Positions 39,519 through 52,836 of a stretch of 64,000 nt of DNA are shown here, piece after piece. Under the pieces are notes generated by a model. The model ran no database searches. It worked only from the letters and a program-made list of their open reading frames with translations, and was not told where the DNA came from. Position numbers and translations under genes: made by a program. Within the stretch, counting starts at the first letter, position 1. Every line of letters begins with the position of its first letter. This stretch comes from Sphagnum compactum (Eukaryota; Bryophyta; Sphagnopsida; Sphagnales). Location: NCBI GenBank assembly GCA_965153455.1, contig OZ234502.1, positions 599,267 to 663,266 of the forward strand, read 5' to 3'.

Positions 39519-41847
39519 ATGACTGATGAGAGCCTTCAGACAAACGCCGCCTGGGATTGGCGCGACAATTTGGAAATCATCGATGCCGAATTCCCTCTAG
39601 GTTGGTTTCCCTGTGCAACATCGTGGCATTTGCCACCTGAATTTCAAGAAAGTTGTGGTTGTATCTCTTGTTAATAGAAGAAGCTTCTCCGTGCGATAGT
39701 CGTAATGAATCGGATGATGATGATGCCCGTATGCCGAGCATGGATTCCAATTGATGCTGCTCGGCATTCTTCTCTCTCCGATGTCCGTTTTTGTTATCTC
39801 TCTCTTGTGACATTGTTGTGCATAAGCTGTGAAATACAAAACCGATTTGAAGAGGTTTCCAAATGTCCTTCCAATGCTGCTGCCGCTGGTGACAAGCATC
39901 ATCTTCTGATTAAGAAGAGCCGTCTGTTTGGATGATGTTGCCGGAAGCGCTTGCAGGATTCTCGCAGGCGTTGTGGGATGAATTGACGCAGAATGACTTG
40001 GACTCCAGGCTTTTGTTTGCAGCTCCGATGACTGACTCTTTCGCATCGGATCCGCTACTGGACGTTCTCGGTAGTCAAGGTGAGGAAGAAGAAGAATGTG
40101 TCTGTGCATTGCGATGTATGCCCCCAGGCTTGTATGTATGTGTCTGGACTTCTTCTCAATGCTGCCGTTTCCGTGCCGCTTGAATCGCGTGAGATTTCGA
40201 AGAGAGACTGAGCCGACTTCCTTTGTCTCTTTTGATGTACTGTTATAGAGAGCTCGGTGCAAGGGACTCGTGATGCCGATGCTCACGGAGGAGGAAGCCC
40301 TCGTCGCAAGAGACGGCGCTTGTTCAACGGCACAGGGCAAGCGCCGAGCAACAGTATTGATGCGCCTTTCCAGGAGATCCTTGCACCTTTCAAGGTACGG
40401 AGTTACAACTTTGTTTCTTTCCTCTTGTTGCTGGGAATCGCTGCAGGCGTGCCAGCAGATTTGTTGCTGGATCGCCGTCCCTGAGCACACTGGTCATGGC
40501 GTTGCCACTTCTCTAACAGATCTTCATCATCGTTGGCTTCTTCTTCACCGTCGTTGTCTGTCCGGCTCTGATGTCAATTCTCCATCCCGATTCTTAAAGC
40601 CGCAATTCAACCGTTTCCATCATTGATCTTTGCATTGCATAAACTGAGCTTATCTCTGGCATGTCTACTCTCGGCTGCAGACTGGTGCGGATTCTCTGGT
40701 CTCAGAGGTAGAGGAGCAGGAAAATTCAATCTCATTGTCATCAATCTGGTACAAAGGTGATCACATCATCCTGCACATGAAACCTTGGATATCATGGTTT
40801 ATATGCTCTGTGATGGTGAAGCTGAAGATGTAGGTATGGGCTTCAACTAAGCTGGATGTTCTTGGTTTTGTGTTTTCCAGATGAGAGTCTGAGTTCTCCA
40901 GCAGAGAATCTGGAACCCATTGCCGAAAGTTGGATGATCACATGTATCGAAGATAATGACAGCAATGGCTGCATGAGCCACATGTAAGAAGCAATAACAA
41001 TATTAGCATTCTGGTGGAGGATCCAATTTCTTTGTCAATGATCATCTGTGCAGCTCTGTCACCATTTCTGATCAACATGTCTTTGTTTTCCTGCTGTGTT
41101 GATCTGTCCTGTCCCCAGGGAAACAGCCACAGTTGCAGAAACTCCTGGTAAGATCAAATCTGTCATTCAAGCATGCTTTGCATCAAGACTGTATTCCTCC
41201 TCCTCTGTGTGCATTCAAGTTACTACTACTTCACGGCCAGCTTTCAGAACAAGATAGTAACAACAGTTTTCCCAAATTTACATGAAGGGCAGTGAATTGA
41301 TGAGTTCTTGTGCTTATTGCAGAAATATGGACTCCCAAAGGACAACCATGTGAAGAACCCATCTTTCAGGGTCCTCCTACACCCTTTTCAAGCCGGCCTT
41401 CAACACCTGGTAAATCTCTATACTTACAGCGCAGGATTCGAATATTAGCTCCATGTTCCAGTTGGTTTTTGTACCTCAATTTCTGAACCTTGGCGCTATT
41501 GCCTGATGGGCTGTCACTGCATTGATTGTCCTGTTCTTGTGTTTGATGTTGCAGGCAACAGATTAGGTGCAATGAGGAAACTCAATATGAGTTGTCCTGT
41601 GGCATATCCTTTCACAATTGTGAAGCCTCTGGGAACGGAAGGAGATGTGACACTGACAGACATCAACCAGATAATTGCAACTCCTCCAAAGGCTTCACCT
41701 CGCAGCCAAGTCAACACTGATCGTGCAAGGCCCAACATCAATAAATTGGACTCTAAATTGGGGCTTTCAGGGAAATCAGTCGTTGCTCGCACCCGAATCT
41801 GCACAGAGGGGAATGGGACTATTACAATTTTGAGGACCAAAGGTTGA
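39519..41847 (+). CDS. XRI1: XRI1 (X-ray induced transcript 1) homologue, 8 exons, 312 aa
   Basis: Plant-specific nuclear protein. Arabidopsis XRI1 is strongly induced by X-rays, is needed for normal meiosis and interacts with MND1. Exons: 39519-39600, 39957-40079, 40249-40394, 40681-40756, 40881-40983, 41119-41147, 41323-41409 and 41555-41847. All introns are GT-AG and the phases chain without conflict to 939 nt. Family landmarks: WDWR at residues 12-15, SQALWDELTQND at 30-41, a basic RRKRRRLF at 87-94 (likely nuclear localisation), an acidic Trp-containing middle (WYKG...ESWMITCIED), and a conserved C-terminal block from about 230: PVAYPFTIVKP, EGDVTLTDINQ, SGKSVVARTRI and a terminal TITILRTKG. 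The length is close to flowering-plant XRI1. The start is the only ATG joining in frame to WDWR. Exons 4-6, which are poorly conserved, are less certain than 2, 3, 7 and 8. Confidence 0.88.
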
Positions 41848-43470
41848 GAGGACTTTGCAGTATGTATGCTGTTGACAATTCCTCTGGGTGATGAAAGCAC
41901 CTTCACCTTCAACAAAAAAATTTAGCGTGAGCTGATAATAATTCAGCTCTCTTGCTTCATAGATTGATGGGGCTTTTGCTTCTTAGCTGCAAAAGCCATC
42001 CTTGTCTAGCAAGTAGACAGGTGAGAGTGTACTTATAGATGCGGTAATTGTAGTGCAAATAGTATGTGCAAAGGTTGAGAGTGATCGATTGAGAAGCTCT
42101 CCTATAGGACTTTAGTATTGCAATGCTTTGGACAAAGGCCTTTTGTATATGCTGTCCAAGTTAGGGATGCATGCGGGGAAGCTCGCAGACGGGGGGGATG
42201 CATCCCTCATCAAGGAGACTTGGGTTGTTCAGAGGTATACATTCTTGTGCAGAAAATGGTCCCATTATGTGTTTCATTGTTCATTTCCACAAAAAAGGAG
42301 TAATAAAAGAAAGTGTGTTCATTCATTCAGCAGCTCTTTGCTTGAGGATGATGAGTTCTTTACTAGAGAGTTCTTTGCAGTACAGCCTTGTGAATCTACA
42401 GAATTTGTAGACATCAGCAAGCAAGCAAGGCAACAAGCTTTGCATCTGTGTTTGTGACTGATAACAGTGTCTGTCTTCTCTTGAACAGCCTTGCCTTCAG
42501 GTGCCAGCCGTCTGCTAACATGTATTCTATTTCAGCTTCCCTGTTCCTCTTTTGCTGTCTTTAATAAGTGAGCAGAGCCTTTTTATTCTCTCTTGTGTTT
42601 TGAACATTGCACCTCTTTTGCTGTCATTTGGGTATCAAGGTACTTACACGCAGCACCACATATTTTGCTGCCCCCCCCCCCCCCCCCCTCCCCCCTCCCC
42701 ACACTTGCATGAGTTTATAAAGGGGAGAGCGTGTGAGCTTTGCCTGCTGTGACATGTGTTGCAGAGACCTGTCTGGAGATAGTGCAGGGAGGCTCATGTG
42801 GGTGTCGGCCTACCTTCAGCTGCTGCCGGTGATCACCATGGCGCGAGTTTACTTCGGCCCTCCTCCGAAATTTCAAAGGACGATGAAGGCGGGAAGTCGA
42901 CCTTCGTGCTCTCAAACCTTTCCAGCTGGTACTCACCCCTATACCCAATCGCTTCCACCTCCCCCTACAAAACCAGGCAAATAATAGGGTTACCTGTCAC
43001 TGCCACTTGATTGGATGGCTTTGGAGTCTGGACAGGAAAATAGAAAGGGGTTAACTACTCTACAGGTCCCCATAGAATCTGTGTGTTTTCAAATGTCAAC
43101 CAACCAGGAAAATGTCAGTTATCTTCCAGGATCGGAGTCTGGAGAAGGGGTTCTGTTCTGTATGAACTATGAACCTTTTTTTTTTTTGGGCCCCCCCCCC
43201 CCCCCCCCCCAGGAGCTCAATCCTAAATGAACAATATCCTCAAATAGTGCTGCTGCCGCTGAAGATAAAACTGTTCACACATGACATAGATAATACGCAC
43301 ACAAAAAGCATGTCATGTTATTGGGCAGCTGCAAATGCCTGGTGACATGCTACTACCCTCCTGTTCATGTGGTCACCGACGGACCTTAGTTCCTCTAAAC
43401 TTCTCTTTTGGGGTCATTCAGTGTAGGGTGACGTCTGGGGCTGGCCTTTACAAAAATAAATACCTGTGCT
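41848..43470. other. XRI1 3' flank and intergenic DNA
   Basis: The first few hundred bases likely hold the XRI1 3' untranslated region. C18 at 42671-42688 and C20 at 43191-43210. A GC-richer patch (42730-43010) has open frames of 70-83 aa but no recognisable domain. Confidence 0.45.
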
Positions 43471-43479
43471 AGGCTGTGC

Positions 43480-43945
43480 CAAGAGCATCCGGTATTTGGA
43501 GTGTAAAGGCCTGCTCCATTTATTTATCTGCTTTTGGGATTGTTTCCCATCATATCCTCTGGTTATGGGTATCATGGGAACAAAAAAAGGCTGGTGGGCA
43601 ATTTGAAAAATGGAATGTTGTGTTTTTTTTTCAAAATGCCTGCCAGAAAGTTACACTAAATAATGTGCCCTTCAACGACACTCAAATATTTGAAGCAGGT
43701 TTTTATGTGTAGGGTAACACCCTAAGAGTGGGAAGTTCCTAAAGTAAAGTGGAGTAAGAACCTACCCAAGGTGGAAACGAGGGGTGTTTATGTCCAGAAT
43801 TCCCCTGCTCTGAGGGCATTAACTAGCATAAGAATCAACACAATTTTTATTTTAAAGTTCTTTTCGTGATATCTGATGGGTACCCATTGGGTATCATGGC
43901 AAAAAAAACAACATGAGTATTTTGGAAAACAAGTCACCCTCCTCA
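43480..43945. repeat. Dispersed repeat family B, copies 3 and 4
   Basis: Two adjacent related segments. The first (about 43480-43665) has TGGTTATGGGTATCATGGGA, an A run and TTTCAAAATGCCTGCC. The second (about 43795-43945) has TGCTCTGAGGGCATTAACTA, CGTGATATCTGATGGG and CATTGGGTATCATGGC. Both match the 8.1-8.4 kb copy. Confidence 0.5.
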
Positions 43946-46900
43946 GGGGTGGGTATTTTGTTTTCCGAAATGTTCTGTGAAATTTTATGGTTTGTAAGCT
44001 TACTTCCAAACATACTAAGAAAAATCTCAGAGGTTTATTACACTTCACAGAATGGTAGATGAAACTGCCAATAAATGGGGGGCTCCTGAGTGCTGTTACC
44101 GCTGGATGAGAAACAAGATATGTGTAAATGCAATCCACCCGTAGAGCAGGTCACCAGGCAGGTTTGATTCATGGGCCTCTGAAGTGATGGAGGACGTTTG
44201 TTTAGCTGTCTAATGCAGTTCCCGTATATATGGTAGCTAGCCCGGTTTTTTTGCTTCACTGCTGCTGTGGGATGCTGTTCCCAGGTGTCTAGCTGGCAGA
44301 CGGCAGGGTTTGTCGCTTTCGAAACTTTCAGATAATATTTTTGCATCAAGGTATGTACCAGTCTGAAACCCACCCAGTCCCTTAGTACAAGATCCATATA
44401 TGCATTTTAAATATTAAGATGTTTTAAGGGTGGATGTCTATAGGTTATCAGAGGCTGTTACAAAGGAGGATAACATGCCCCCACTGCATGGCATGGTGAA
44501 AATTAAGGGCCACGGTGCACTATAACACCCACCAGCTCACAATTGATGGATGGACAGTATACACTTCTCCATTGGGTTCCAGTTCCCTAGCTTCCACAGT
44601 TGTGAACTCTGTTTCTGTTTTCATTTAGACCTCCTGGATTTTTGGCCCCTTAACTCAGCCTACTGATCTTGTGATGAGAGCCTCAAATCCAGAAGGGTCT
44701 AAAGCTAGACCCTTCTCTGTTACCTATACCTACCTACCTACAGGACCTAACTTGTAAGGATAAATTTATGAAGGTGAAACTCAATGTCAACTCAGTTTGA
44801 GTTCATCCACAAACTGAGGCATACCAGGCTTCCAATGGATGGTTCAATACTAGTGGCTGTTGGTTCTCTCTGGCCAAAATTCAGTTGTAGAGATGGGTGC
44901 TGACAGCCTGCAAGTGTAGGGAAGTCATGTTTTTTTTTTGCTACTCCTGGCCATTTGTTTTGTTGCAGTTTCTGTCACTAAATCCTTTAGTTGCGAACAA
45001 AATGTTAGGGGGATTTTGGCTTGAAATCCATAGCTGCAGGTATGGCCTGGGCTGCTCCATTTTGTCAGGCTGAGCGAGTGAGTGAGTGAGCTCCTCTGAC
45101 TCAGTTTGTATTCAAGTCTTTGTGGGTGGGGGAAGGGAAGGACAGCCCCCCTTGGCAATCAAAACTTTCATTGCTCTAATCATGGGCCTAAAAAACCTTT
45201 TTGTCTCTTATATGTAAAGAATGGCAGGATTTTTTTTTCCCCCATTTCTTACCAGTGTAGCTCCTTTTGGATATTATGGATACAGCCTTGATTACAGTTT
45301 TTTTCTTTTTGTCCATTGATTGAACCCCCTGTTGAATAAAAGTGTTGAACCAGTAGATAGATATAGATCTCCAGTGGGGATAATTTGACAGTGACAGCAG
45401 CTATCACATAGTTCTTTGGGTTTGTCCTCACCATTTCAGGATTGAGAATCTTAAATCACTTCATGACACTCCCCAAGATCCCCAGGCTCTCCAGGTCTTG
45501 TTTCTGAACCTCTCCCTCCCTCCCTCTCTCTCTCTCTCTCATCAGAAACCTGTGAATGAATGTACATAAAAAATGCTGTAAGAAACTGTGTAGCAGATGT
45601 AAATCTTGTAAATGTACATAAAATGCTCTGTAACCAACTGTATCAGCTGTAAGTGCCTATTGTTTTTGTAGTAGTCTTTTATTAACCCATTTGCTCAAAT
45701 TGACCTGTAATATATCCAAACAATCTCATTCTGGGTCAATGTGTTTGGGTTGGACGGAACAGGGTTGCTGGGCTCAGCATGTAACTATAAACCCTGCAGT
45801 ATCTACTGTATGTATTTTTTTCCTTCCCTCAATGGGTTGCAACTGAGCTTAGCTACAAAGAAATATACCGCAGGTGGATAGCTGGTTAGGTAATTGTCTG
45901 CCTATTATTTTTCTTATAATGTTCCCTTTAAGCATTTTTGATTGAAATCTCAAAACTTAGACACATGGGGGGTATTTTTTTAAACATTAGGCAAGTACAT
46001 AAATTGATTGAAAAAAGATGCTGATGATACCAAGTAAAAGAGATTTGCTAACAAATGAATAATAAAGATGATTTAAGCAGTCTTTGAAAATGACAAAGAT
46101 TAGGCAATTTCATCGAAAATATTTTGTATTTATTAAGTACTTCAATTTGGAATTAATTTCTTCATAACCAGCTATCCACCTATGGTATGCCCCTCAAAAC
46201 CAGAACAGCACGGAGAAACCTTTGGTAATGTCATATGCTTTTGATCTTAATAGAATTGATGAAACCATAGATTGGAATGTGCTAAATGTTACCCAATATC
46301 AGTTGTTGAATTAATCAATTTTTCCTTTTGTTTTGAGGAATCCCAAAACCTTGAAAGTCATGATCCTAAGATAATCCACAACTGAACAGATGGCATTTTA
46401 CAAACCATTCAGATTTGCTTGATGCTGTGGAAACAGTATTGGGACATTGATGAGAAAGTATGGATTCTCCAAGGATTGTTTACGAGTCAAAGTTGAAAGT
46501 CTTTGAAACAAAGGGTATCTCACTTCTCCCAATAAAACAGAAAACAAAAGTCCCTTCTTTTTTTCTTTTAAAAAAAACTTTAGGGGCTTTGACTCACACA
46601 CTAGCATACTTAGTGTTTGCTGTAATATCGTGAATAAAGTTCACATGGGTGTCTTCCCAAGTTCCTAAAATTTCTGTCAACTGGAAGGAAACCTAGATGG
46701 AAGTTGCTAGTCAAAGTTTTTTTTGTGTGCTGATAATACCATTTTCACATACATTCCAGAATCCAATGGAATTCCTTTACATAAGCCACAAATTCTTCAA
46801 ATGAGGTCTAGGGTTTGCTTATTATGATCATCAGGTAGTGTTGTAATGTTATATAATAGGTGGGCTACTTTTACTCAACAAAAGCAAAGTATCTGTGGGA

Positions 46901-47175
46901 TGAACTTTTGCCTTAGCTAATGTGATTTCATTTTCATGCAGGAAAGATTTATGATCCAACTTCCCAGTCAGAATTATGGCAAGACAAAAAACATTCACTT
47001 GGAGTATGACCTGCCTCCAGCGTCCCACCTACTTCCCTTAAAATCCTGTTATGATAGGGGCAGCAATATGTAAACGGAGAACGGGAAATCAATCACAGAC
47101 ATGCAAAAAACAAACTGTGAGTCACACTGATCTTCCTGTAATTTCAAGTCGATTGCTGGTTATGTGGTTCAGTAG

Positions 47176-47206
<31 letters not shown>

Positions 47207-50200
47207 TACAAACATGCATGCAGCCTGGGTTTTTATTTCGTGCATCTGATTTTATGTAAGATTGTGCAGTTGCAGGATGAAGAATTGAAAGTATGTATAA
47301 TAGGGCTATATTCTTCTCCTGAAACTGATTCTTTTTAAAAAAATCATAGGATGGAGCTTCTTCTCCCAACAGGAAAAACTCAGTTGCTGCTTGCACCAGT
47401 GCACAACAACATCATGCCCAGATATGCATGCAGGACATTTGCCAGCCGCACGTAATCCAGTATGGTAGCTGGCCTGTCATCCACGTTTGGAGCTTCAATG
47501 TTGGTCCGGCCCGTTCAGATGGCAGGCAAGCACCACAGATCCCTATCCTACACTGAACACTCCATTGTGTTGCACTTGTTTATAGTAAAGGAGCATGAAT
47601 AGGCTACTACAAGAACATCTACAAGTAACCCCTCTACGTGCCTATAATGCCAAGCTCATTCCAATTTTTAACCTTTCCCCACAACCCCTAACTTTCCACT
47701 TTTCACATCCACAATTCAAATGGAGGTGTATAACTAGAAAGTAAAGCTCCTGAATGAACCCATGTGGTGTGCACCTGAGGCTTTTGCTTGGTTTCTTTGC
47801 AATGAGCATTGCACATGAAAACATGTCCATGTCTTGTAGAAAAGGAAAGGAATATGCAGGCATGGGGAATGTCATTAAACATACGATGACCCTGGAATGA
47901 GACATGGTAACCTAACCCTAAGTGGGTTTTTAATTTCAAAAAATCTAATCATTTGTTAAAATAAAATGTTTATCTTGGAGATTTTGGAAACTTGCAAGAT
48001 GAACATTTTCACTTTGGTGATAGGATTATTCCTTTCAATCTTCCTTCCAACAAGACCATCTTGTTGATGAACGCCTATATCCATGTCCAGTTGTTTGACA
48101 TGTAAAGGAATATTTACATGTGATGCATGCTTTTTGCATCGCTTTTCCTTCTTGTGCAATATTTCTCAACCAGTTTTGCCCTTCATAGCTACTGAAATGA
48201 TTTCTTCCTATTTCATTCAAAAAGGATTTGAACTTGAAGTTCTTCATAATATGGTTTTTGAACAATTTATGTGATTGTTCAAACCCAAAATTATTCCAAG
48301 TGAGGATATTAGAAACCTTACCATTAAGTAAACCTCCTCCTTTCTAAGTCCAAGAATAAATGTGCAGTTGGTGTGGTATTTTATGGTATTTTAATTTTCA
48401 CATGAATTATTATTAGCTTTTGACACTTAAGGTAGTACATCATGTATTAATTAGTGATGGTCATTGAGATAGGACTTAAGTCCTTTTTTATTCTCCCTTA
48501 CTCTTCTTCCTTCTCGTCATCCCCTCTTGCAATTAAGCTTTCCAGGTTTACAACAATTTGGGTATGTAAATTGGGATATTAACTTTTCGAATGGAATTTA
48601 GTTCTAATGGAATATCCAAAAAATAAGTACTATATTTTGTAGGGAAGTGATCAGTAACCCGGGCTCTGATGATCTAAAAACGCTCACAAATAACACCTTA
48701 AAACACACCCAAAGTTGGGTACCTAGTCAAATTATCATGTAACTTTTAAGGATGGGTGTTGCAAATTGGGATATTGAAAGTTGGTTAGTGCAATTATCTT
48801 GCAATTTTTAGAGATGGGTGTTCCAAATTAGTATGCTCTTCAAGTTATTCAGTTCGATTATCTTGCAATTTTTTAGAGATGTGTTTTGTAGGTTAGGATA
48901 TTTAAAGTTATTTAGTTGAATTGGAAACTAATTTATAAGACTTAGGACTTGTTTGTCTAGTATTGGAATTGCACAGTTTTCAGACAACAGTGTTACAAAT
49001 TAGGGGAACTAAAATTTCTCATTTTCAAACAAAGGTGTTTTCAGGGTGGATCTTTGGTGGCCTAAGTGAAGTCGAACTGAAAATTCATTCTATCATAAAT
49101 GTTGATATATAAAGGTTTTTTTAAGATTTGAGGCAAGGTTTTCGCAATGGAAGTGCACATTTGAAAGGCCAAGAAACATGAACTCAGGACTTTTTTGTCT
49201 AGCAATGAAATTGCAAATTGAAAGCTGAAGAAACATGAACTAAGGACTTGTTTGTCTAGTAATAGAATTGCAAATTTAAAGCTGAAGAAACCCCTGAACA
49301 AGTACTTGTTTGTTGAGCAATGAAATTGCAAATTTTGAAGCTCAAGAAACGTTTCCAAAAACAAATCGTAACACATGAATGGGTGTTTTGCGTGTTTTGA
49401 ATAGAATTACAACTAAGCACCTCCCTCATGGCGCTGTTCACGAATCTGCAAAGGTTGGAGTACTACCCACCTGCCAAGGCATCAGAGTTGGCCTACTACT
49501 ACTAGTAACACGGTAAGCAGCAAGAAAAGAAAGGGGTTTGTTGCAGGAAATATATAGTGGCATCCTGCCAAAAAAATTTGGTTGGATATTGTGCGGGAGG
49601 CTCATAAATGTGGAGAACTTGGTGTAACAATCCCAAGAGAATCCCTCAGAGAGAAGGGGTGGAGGGAGGCACTTGAGCAGGCAAAACTTTTGACTTCTCC
49701 AACTACCAAACCTCACATTCTGAGCCTTACTTACAAATATGGATGGGTGCAGCATCTGATCCTGATTCCTCCTCTTATTACCTCTCCCCTTTTCCCAAGA
49801 GAACTGGGTTTTGGTTTCAAGTCAAATACCCATTCCCTCCTCATGCTAATCTGGGTTTTGGGTATGTCCCCTTATCTTTTCTCTCTCTCTTTCTCTCTCC
49901 CTCACTTCCCCTGCTCTTTTGCCAGAATGATATCTCTGAACTCAGGATCCCAGAGTGTGGGTTTGGTGACAAACTCGCAGCTTTTTCCCTTCGCACAAGG
50001 ACTCAGCTAAGAAATAGGGCCCAGAGTGAACAAACCACCCACTAAAGTCCACCGTGAATGAGGATGGATGCCAAGTGATCAGGAAACAGTTTTCTGTTGG
50101 ATTCCACTTCACTAGTTAACCATGGTAGTTAGTTAGCTCAGGTGCTCTTTTTGCTACCTTCCTACTAAAAAAACCCACACCTTGAAGCAGGTTGTTGGTA

Positions 50201-52836
50201 GGTAGGTAGGTAATAAAAACCAATGTTTTGTGGTTCCAAAATGTCTGTGGAAAACTGACTCCGGATTTTTAGGTCAGAAGTGAACCAACAGCCCCACCAG
50301 TGCACTCTTCCATTGGAAAGCCTGTTTAAGCCCCAGTTGTGGATGAACCCCAACTGAGTTGACATTGGTTTTCACCGTGGCAACTTATTTGGTAGAGAGA
50401 ACATCAGTCCTGTCTGTGTGTGTATCTAAGTAAGTAGGTGGGTGCGAAGGATCTTGACAGCCCGAAATTGTTCTGCACGAGTTTATCATGTCTGTTGTAT
50501 GTTGCAAACAACTTCCATTATGTTTCTTCTATTATGTTTCTGTCATATATGTCTGAGTTTCAGCAATGGCAAAGAATTACATCCGACCAAAAAGAGATCA
50601 AAAGGTGTGCAGGAATGGATGACAAAAAAGAAGAAGAAGAAGAATTAGAGCTGCTATGACTAACTTAACTTAATCATGATTAGTTGATTAACTCTTAGTT
50701 GTTGCAACTGAGAATGGGTTCAAGTTTTCAGCCCAATAAAGTACAGTAAAAAGTACACAAGTTGGTGGCTGGTTTTTTTTATGATCAAATGAAATGAACT
50801 GGGTCCTTGGGTTTTTTGCAATTCTGTACTCTTAACTTAAAAAGACTTCAATTACTTCAAATTCCTCCCAAACATCAGTTGGCCAGCAACCAAAAAAAGG
50901 GCTTCTCATTAATTCCGAAAATGGGTTCTCTCAAAGGACAGTACCTACCAATCTCCATCTTTCTCGCAACAACATATGAGACTTGAGTTGATATAGCCAG
51001 TGTTGTGCAGTTCTTTAATTTTGTTAATAACCTCCAGTTCTGAGTCTTTTGAAAATTGTCGAAGAATCAGCAAGTTTCATAAAAGAATCCGCAAAGAACT
51101 GGTAGTTTTGGTAGATTCTTCTTAGGGTGGGTTCTTTGACTCAGTTTCTGAAGAAATTGTTTAAGAGCCCTGATTGAAGGTTCAAAATTGGTTCAGAATT
51201 GAGTTTTTGGAACCCTTGATCAAGGCTCAGAACCGGTTTTTTGATTTTTGAGAATTATCAATTAATGCTTGATTAATGGTTACACATATACCTACCCCCC
51301 ACCAGTTCCAGGTCCCAATAAGAAAGAACCTCCTAACACTGGATGTAAGTAATCCTGCCAAGCTTTATTACTAATAGGCACCAATCTGGAGAGGAAGTGG
51401 AAGGTACGAAAGGAGAGGGACCTAAATCCAAGTTGAATTTGGGCCAACAAAGTAAGGAGTGGGTACCGTGGAAAAGTGCACAATTTTAGTTAGTTGGTTG
51501 GGCGGGTTTTTTTCTTAATAATCAAATTAATGGAAATGGAACTGGTCCTCACTGAAATGGGAACTACTGAGGATATGGATCCTGAGCTCGCTCGCGAAGG
51601 ACATGACCAATTCATCATCTCATCCGACTGTATTAATAATGCATGCTCAGCCTGTTGCAATTCAAAAAATGCAAAGGTATCATCCACAGACAGAGAGAGA
51701 GCCTAATGAGAAAGATCTCTGTCAGTGATGGTCACAGAGTTCAAAGTCCCGCCCAGTTGAGCAGAGTTCTTTGGGCTGTGTCCAGTTTGGATGCATTTCT
51801 CATTGGGGCTGATAACATATAAGCCCCAAGTGAAAGGATTATGTGACCCAGCACCCACTAGTGCACACCATTCATTGGAAACCCATTGTCCACAACGTAA
51901 CTGTGGCGAGAACCGCTTGCTTGTTACCGAAAATAGTTGAGACGCGTAATCAATCAGCTCCCAATTTCTGAATACCAGACATAACCTAACTCAGCAATTG
52001 GATGCCCGATCACTTTTCATCCATACACACAGTGAATATGGGTCACTTTCATCCACACACGGAAATCGTATACAAGCAGCTTAGTGTGTGACATAATTGG
52101 GGCATGGAGGTCCAATCAGGAAGAGACACATCAGGGAGTCAGTCAGCCCCTAAAGCTGGTTAATGACTCAGTTTTGGATGAACCACAACTGAGTTACCAC
52201 GGTTTCCGCTTGGATAACCAATCGATGATTATGTGAACCCTCCTCCTTCCACGTCGGACTACCTACGTAGCTAGCTATGTAAGTAGGTAAGTGGGTAGGG
52301 AATGTAAGTGCTGAGTATGTAAGTAGGTAATGTGTTTGGTGGCTTTTAGGTAGGTAGATACTTAGATATTGTGGATGGTTAGTACATAGCTAACCATGGT
52401 GGTTCGTTAGTTGTGGGACAGGAATACAACCCAAAAAATGTTTCCTGTCCATATTCCATCCATCCTGCAATAAGTTCACTACTAAGTGGGGTGCTGATTC
52501 ACACTAGTAGCACTGGTGGAACAGGGCTCACCAGCAGAAAGATGGATGGAAAACCCCCCTTACTAAAAAGCTCAATTGTGGATGAACCTGGCACATTGAG
52601 CTGAATGCCATCACTTTAGGCTCAATAATAATGCAAAGCAAATGATAGACTTGAAGGTGGAGTCAGGGAAGAACTTCATGTCTTCAAGAGGAGTTCAATT
52701 TGGCCATCCTTAATAATAAGTGCTAACTAACAGTTGGGAAGTGGATCAGGATAATAACATTATTTTTTGTTAGGCCTTAAAAACATTGATAAATACACAC
52801 CCCCCCCCCCCCCACCCCCATTTTTAATGGACCATT
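43946..52836. other. Intergenic DNA, no supported gene
   Basis: About 9 kb without recognisable coding sequence. Holds a CT run (about 45523-45540), an AC run (47176-47204), repeats with period about 67 (48700-48930) and 57 (49174-49346), and GTAG/GTAAG tracts near 50200 and 52275-52335. The 49.58-50.05 kb stretch has two overlapping open frames of 142 and 100 aa with CT-rich text; I recognise no family. Confidence 0.45.
49174..49346. repeat. Tandem repeat of about 57 bp, three copies
   Basis: AAACATGAACTCAGGACTTT at 49174 recurs at 49231 and, diverged, at 49288. Each contains TTGTCTAG, ATTGCAAATT and AAGCTGAAG. A partial related copy (GGACTTGTTTGTCTAGTA) lies near 48945. The 104-aa minus-strand open frame here is just this repeat translated. 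Confidence 0.8.

Noticed and set aside
39597-40490. 297-aa minus-strand open frame
   Set aside because: It is antisense to XRI1 exons 2-3. The sense strand has a phase-consistent gene model with family motifs and the antisense peptide has none.
42128-42457. 109-aa plus-strand open frame after XRI1
   Set aside because: Lies where the XRI1 3' untranslated region is expected and matches no family.
49062-49376. 104-aa minus-strand repeat protein
   Set aside because: The apparent protein repeats are the 57-bp minisatellite read in one frame by chance.
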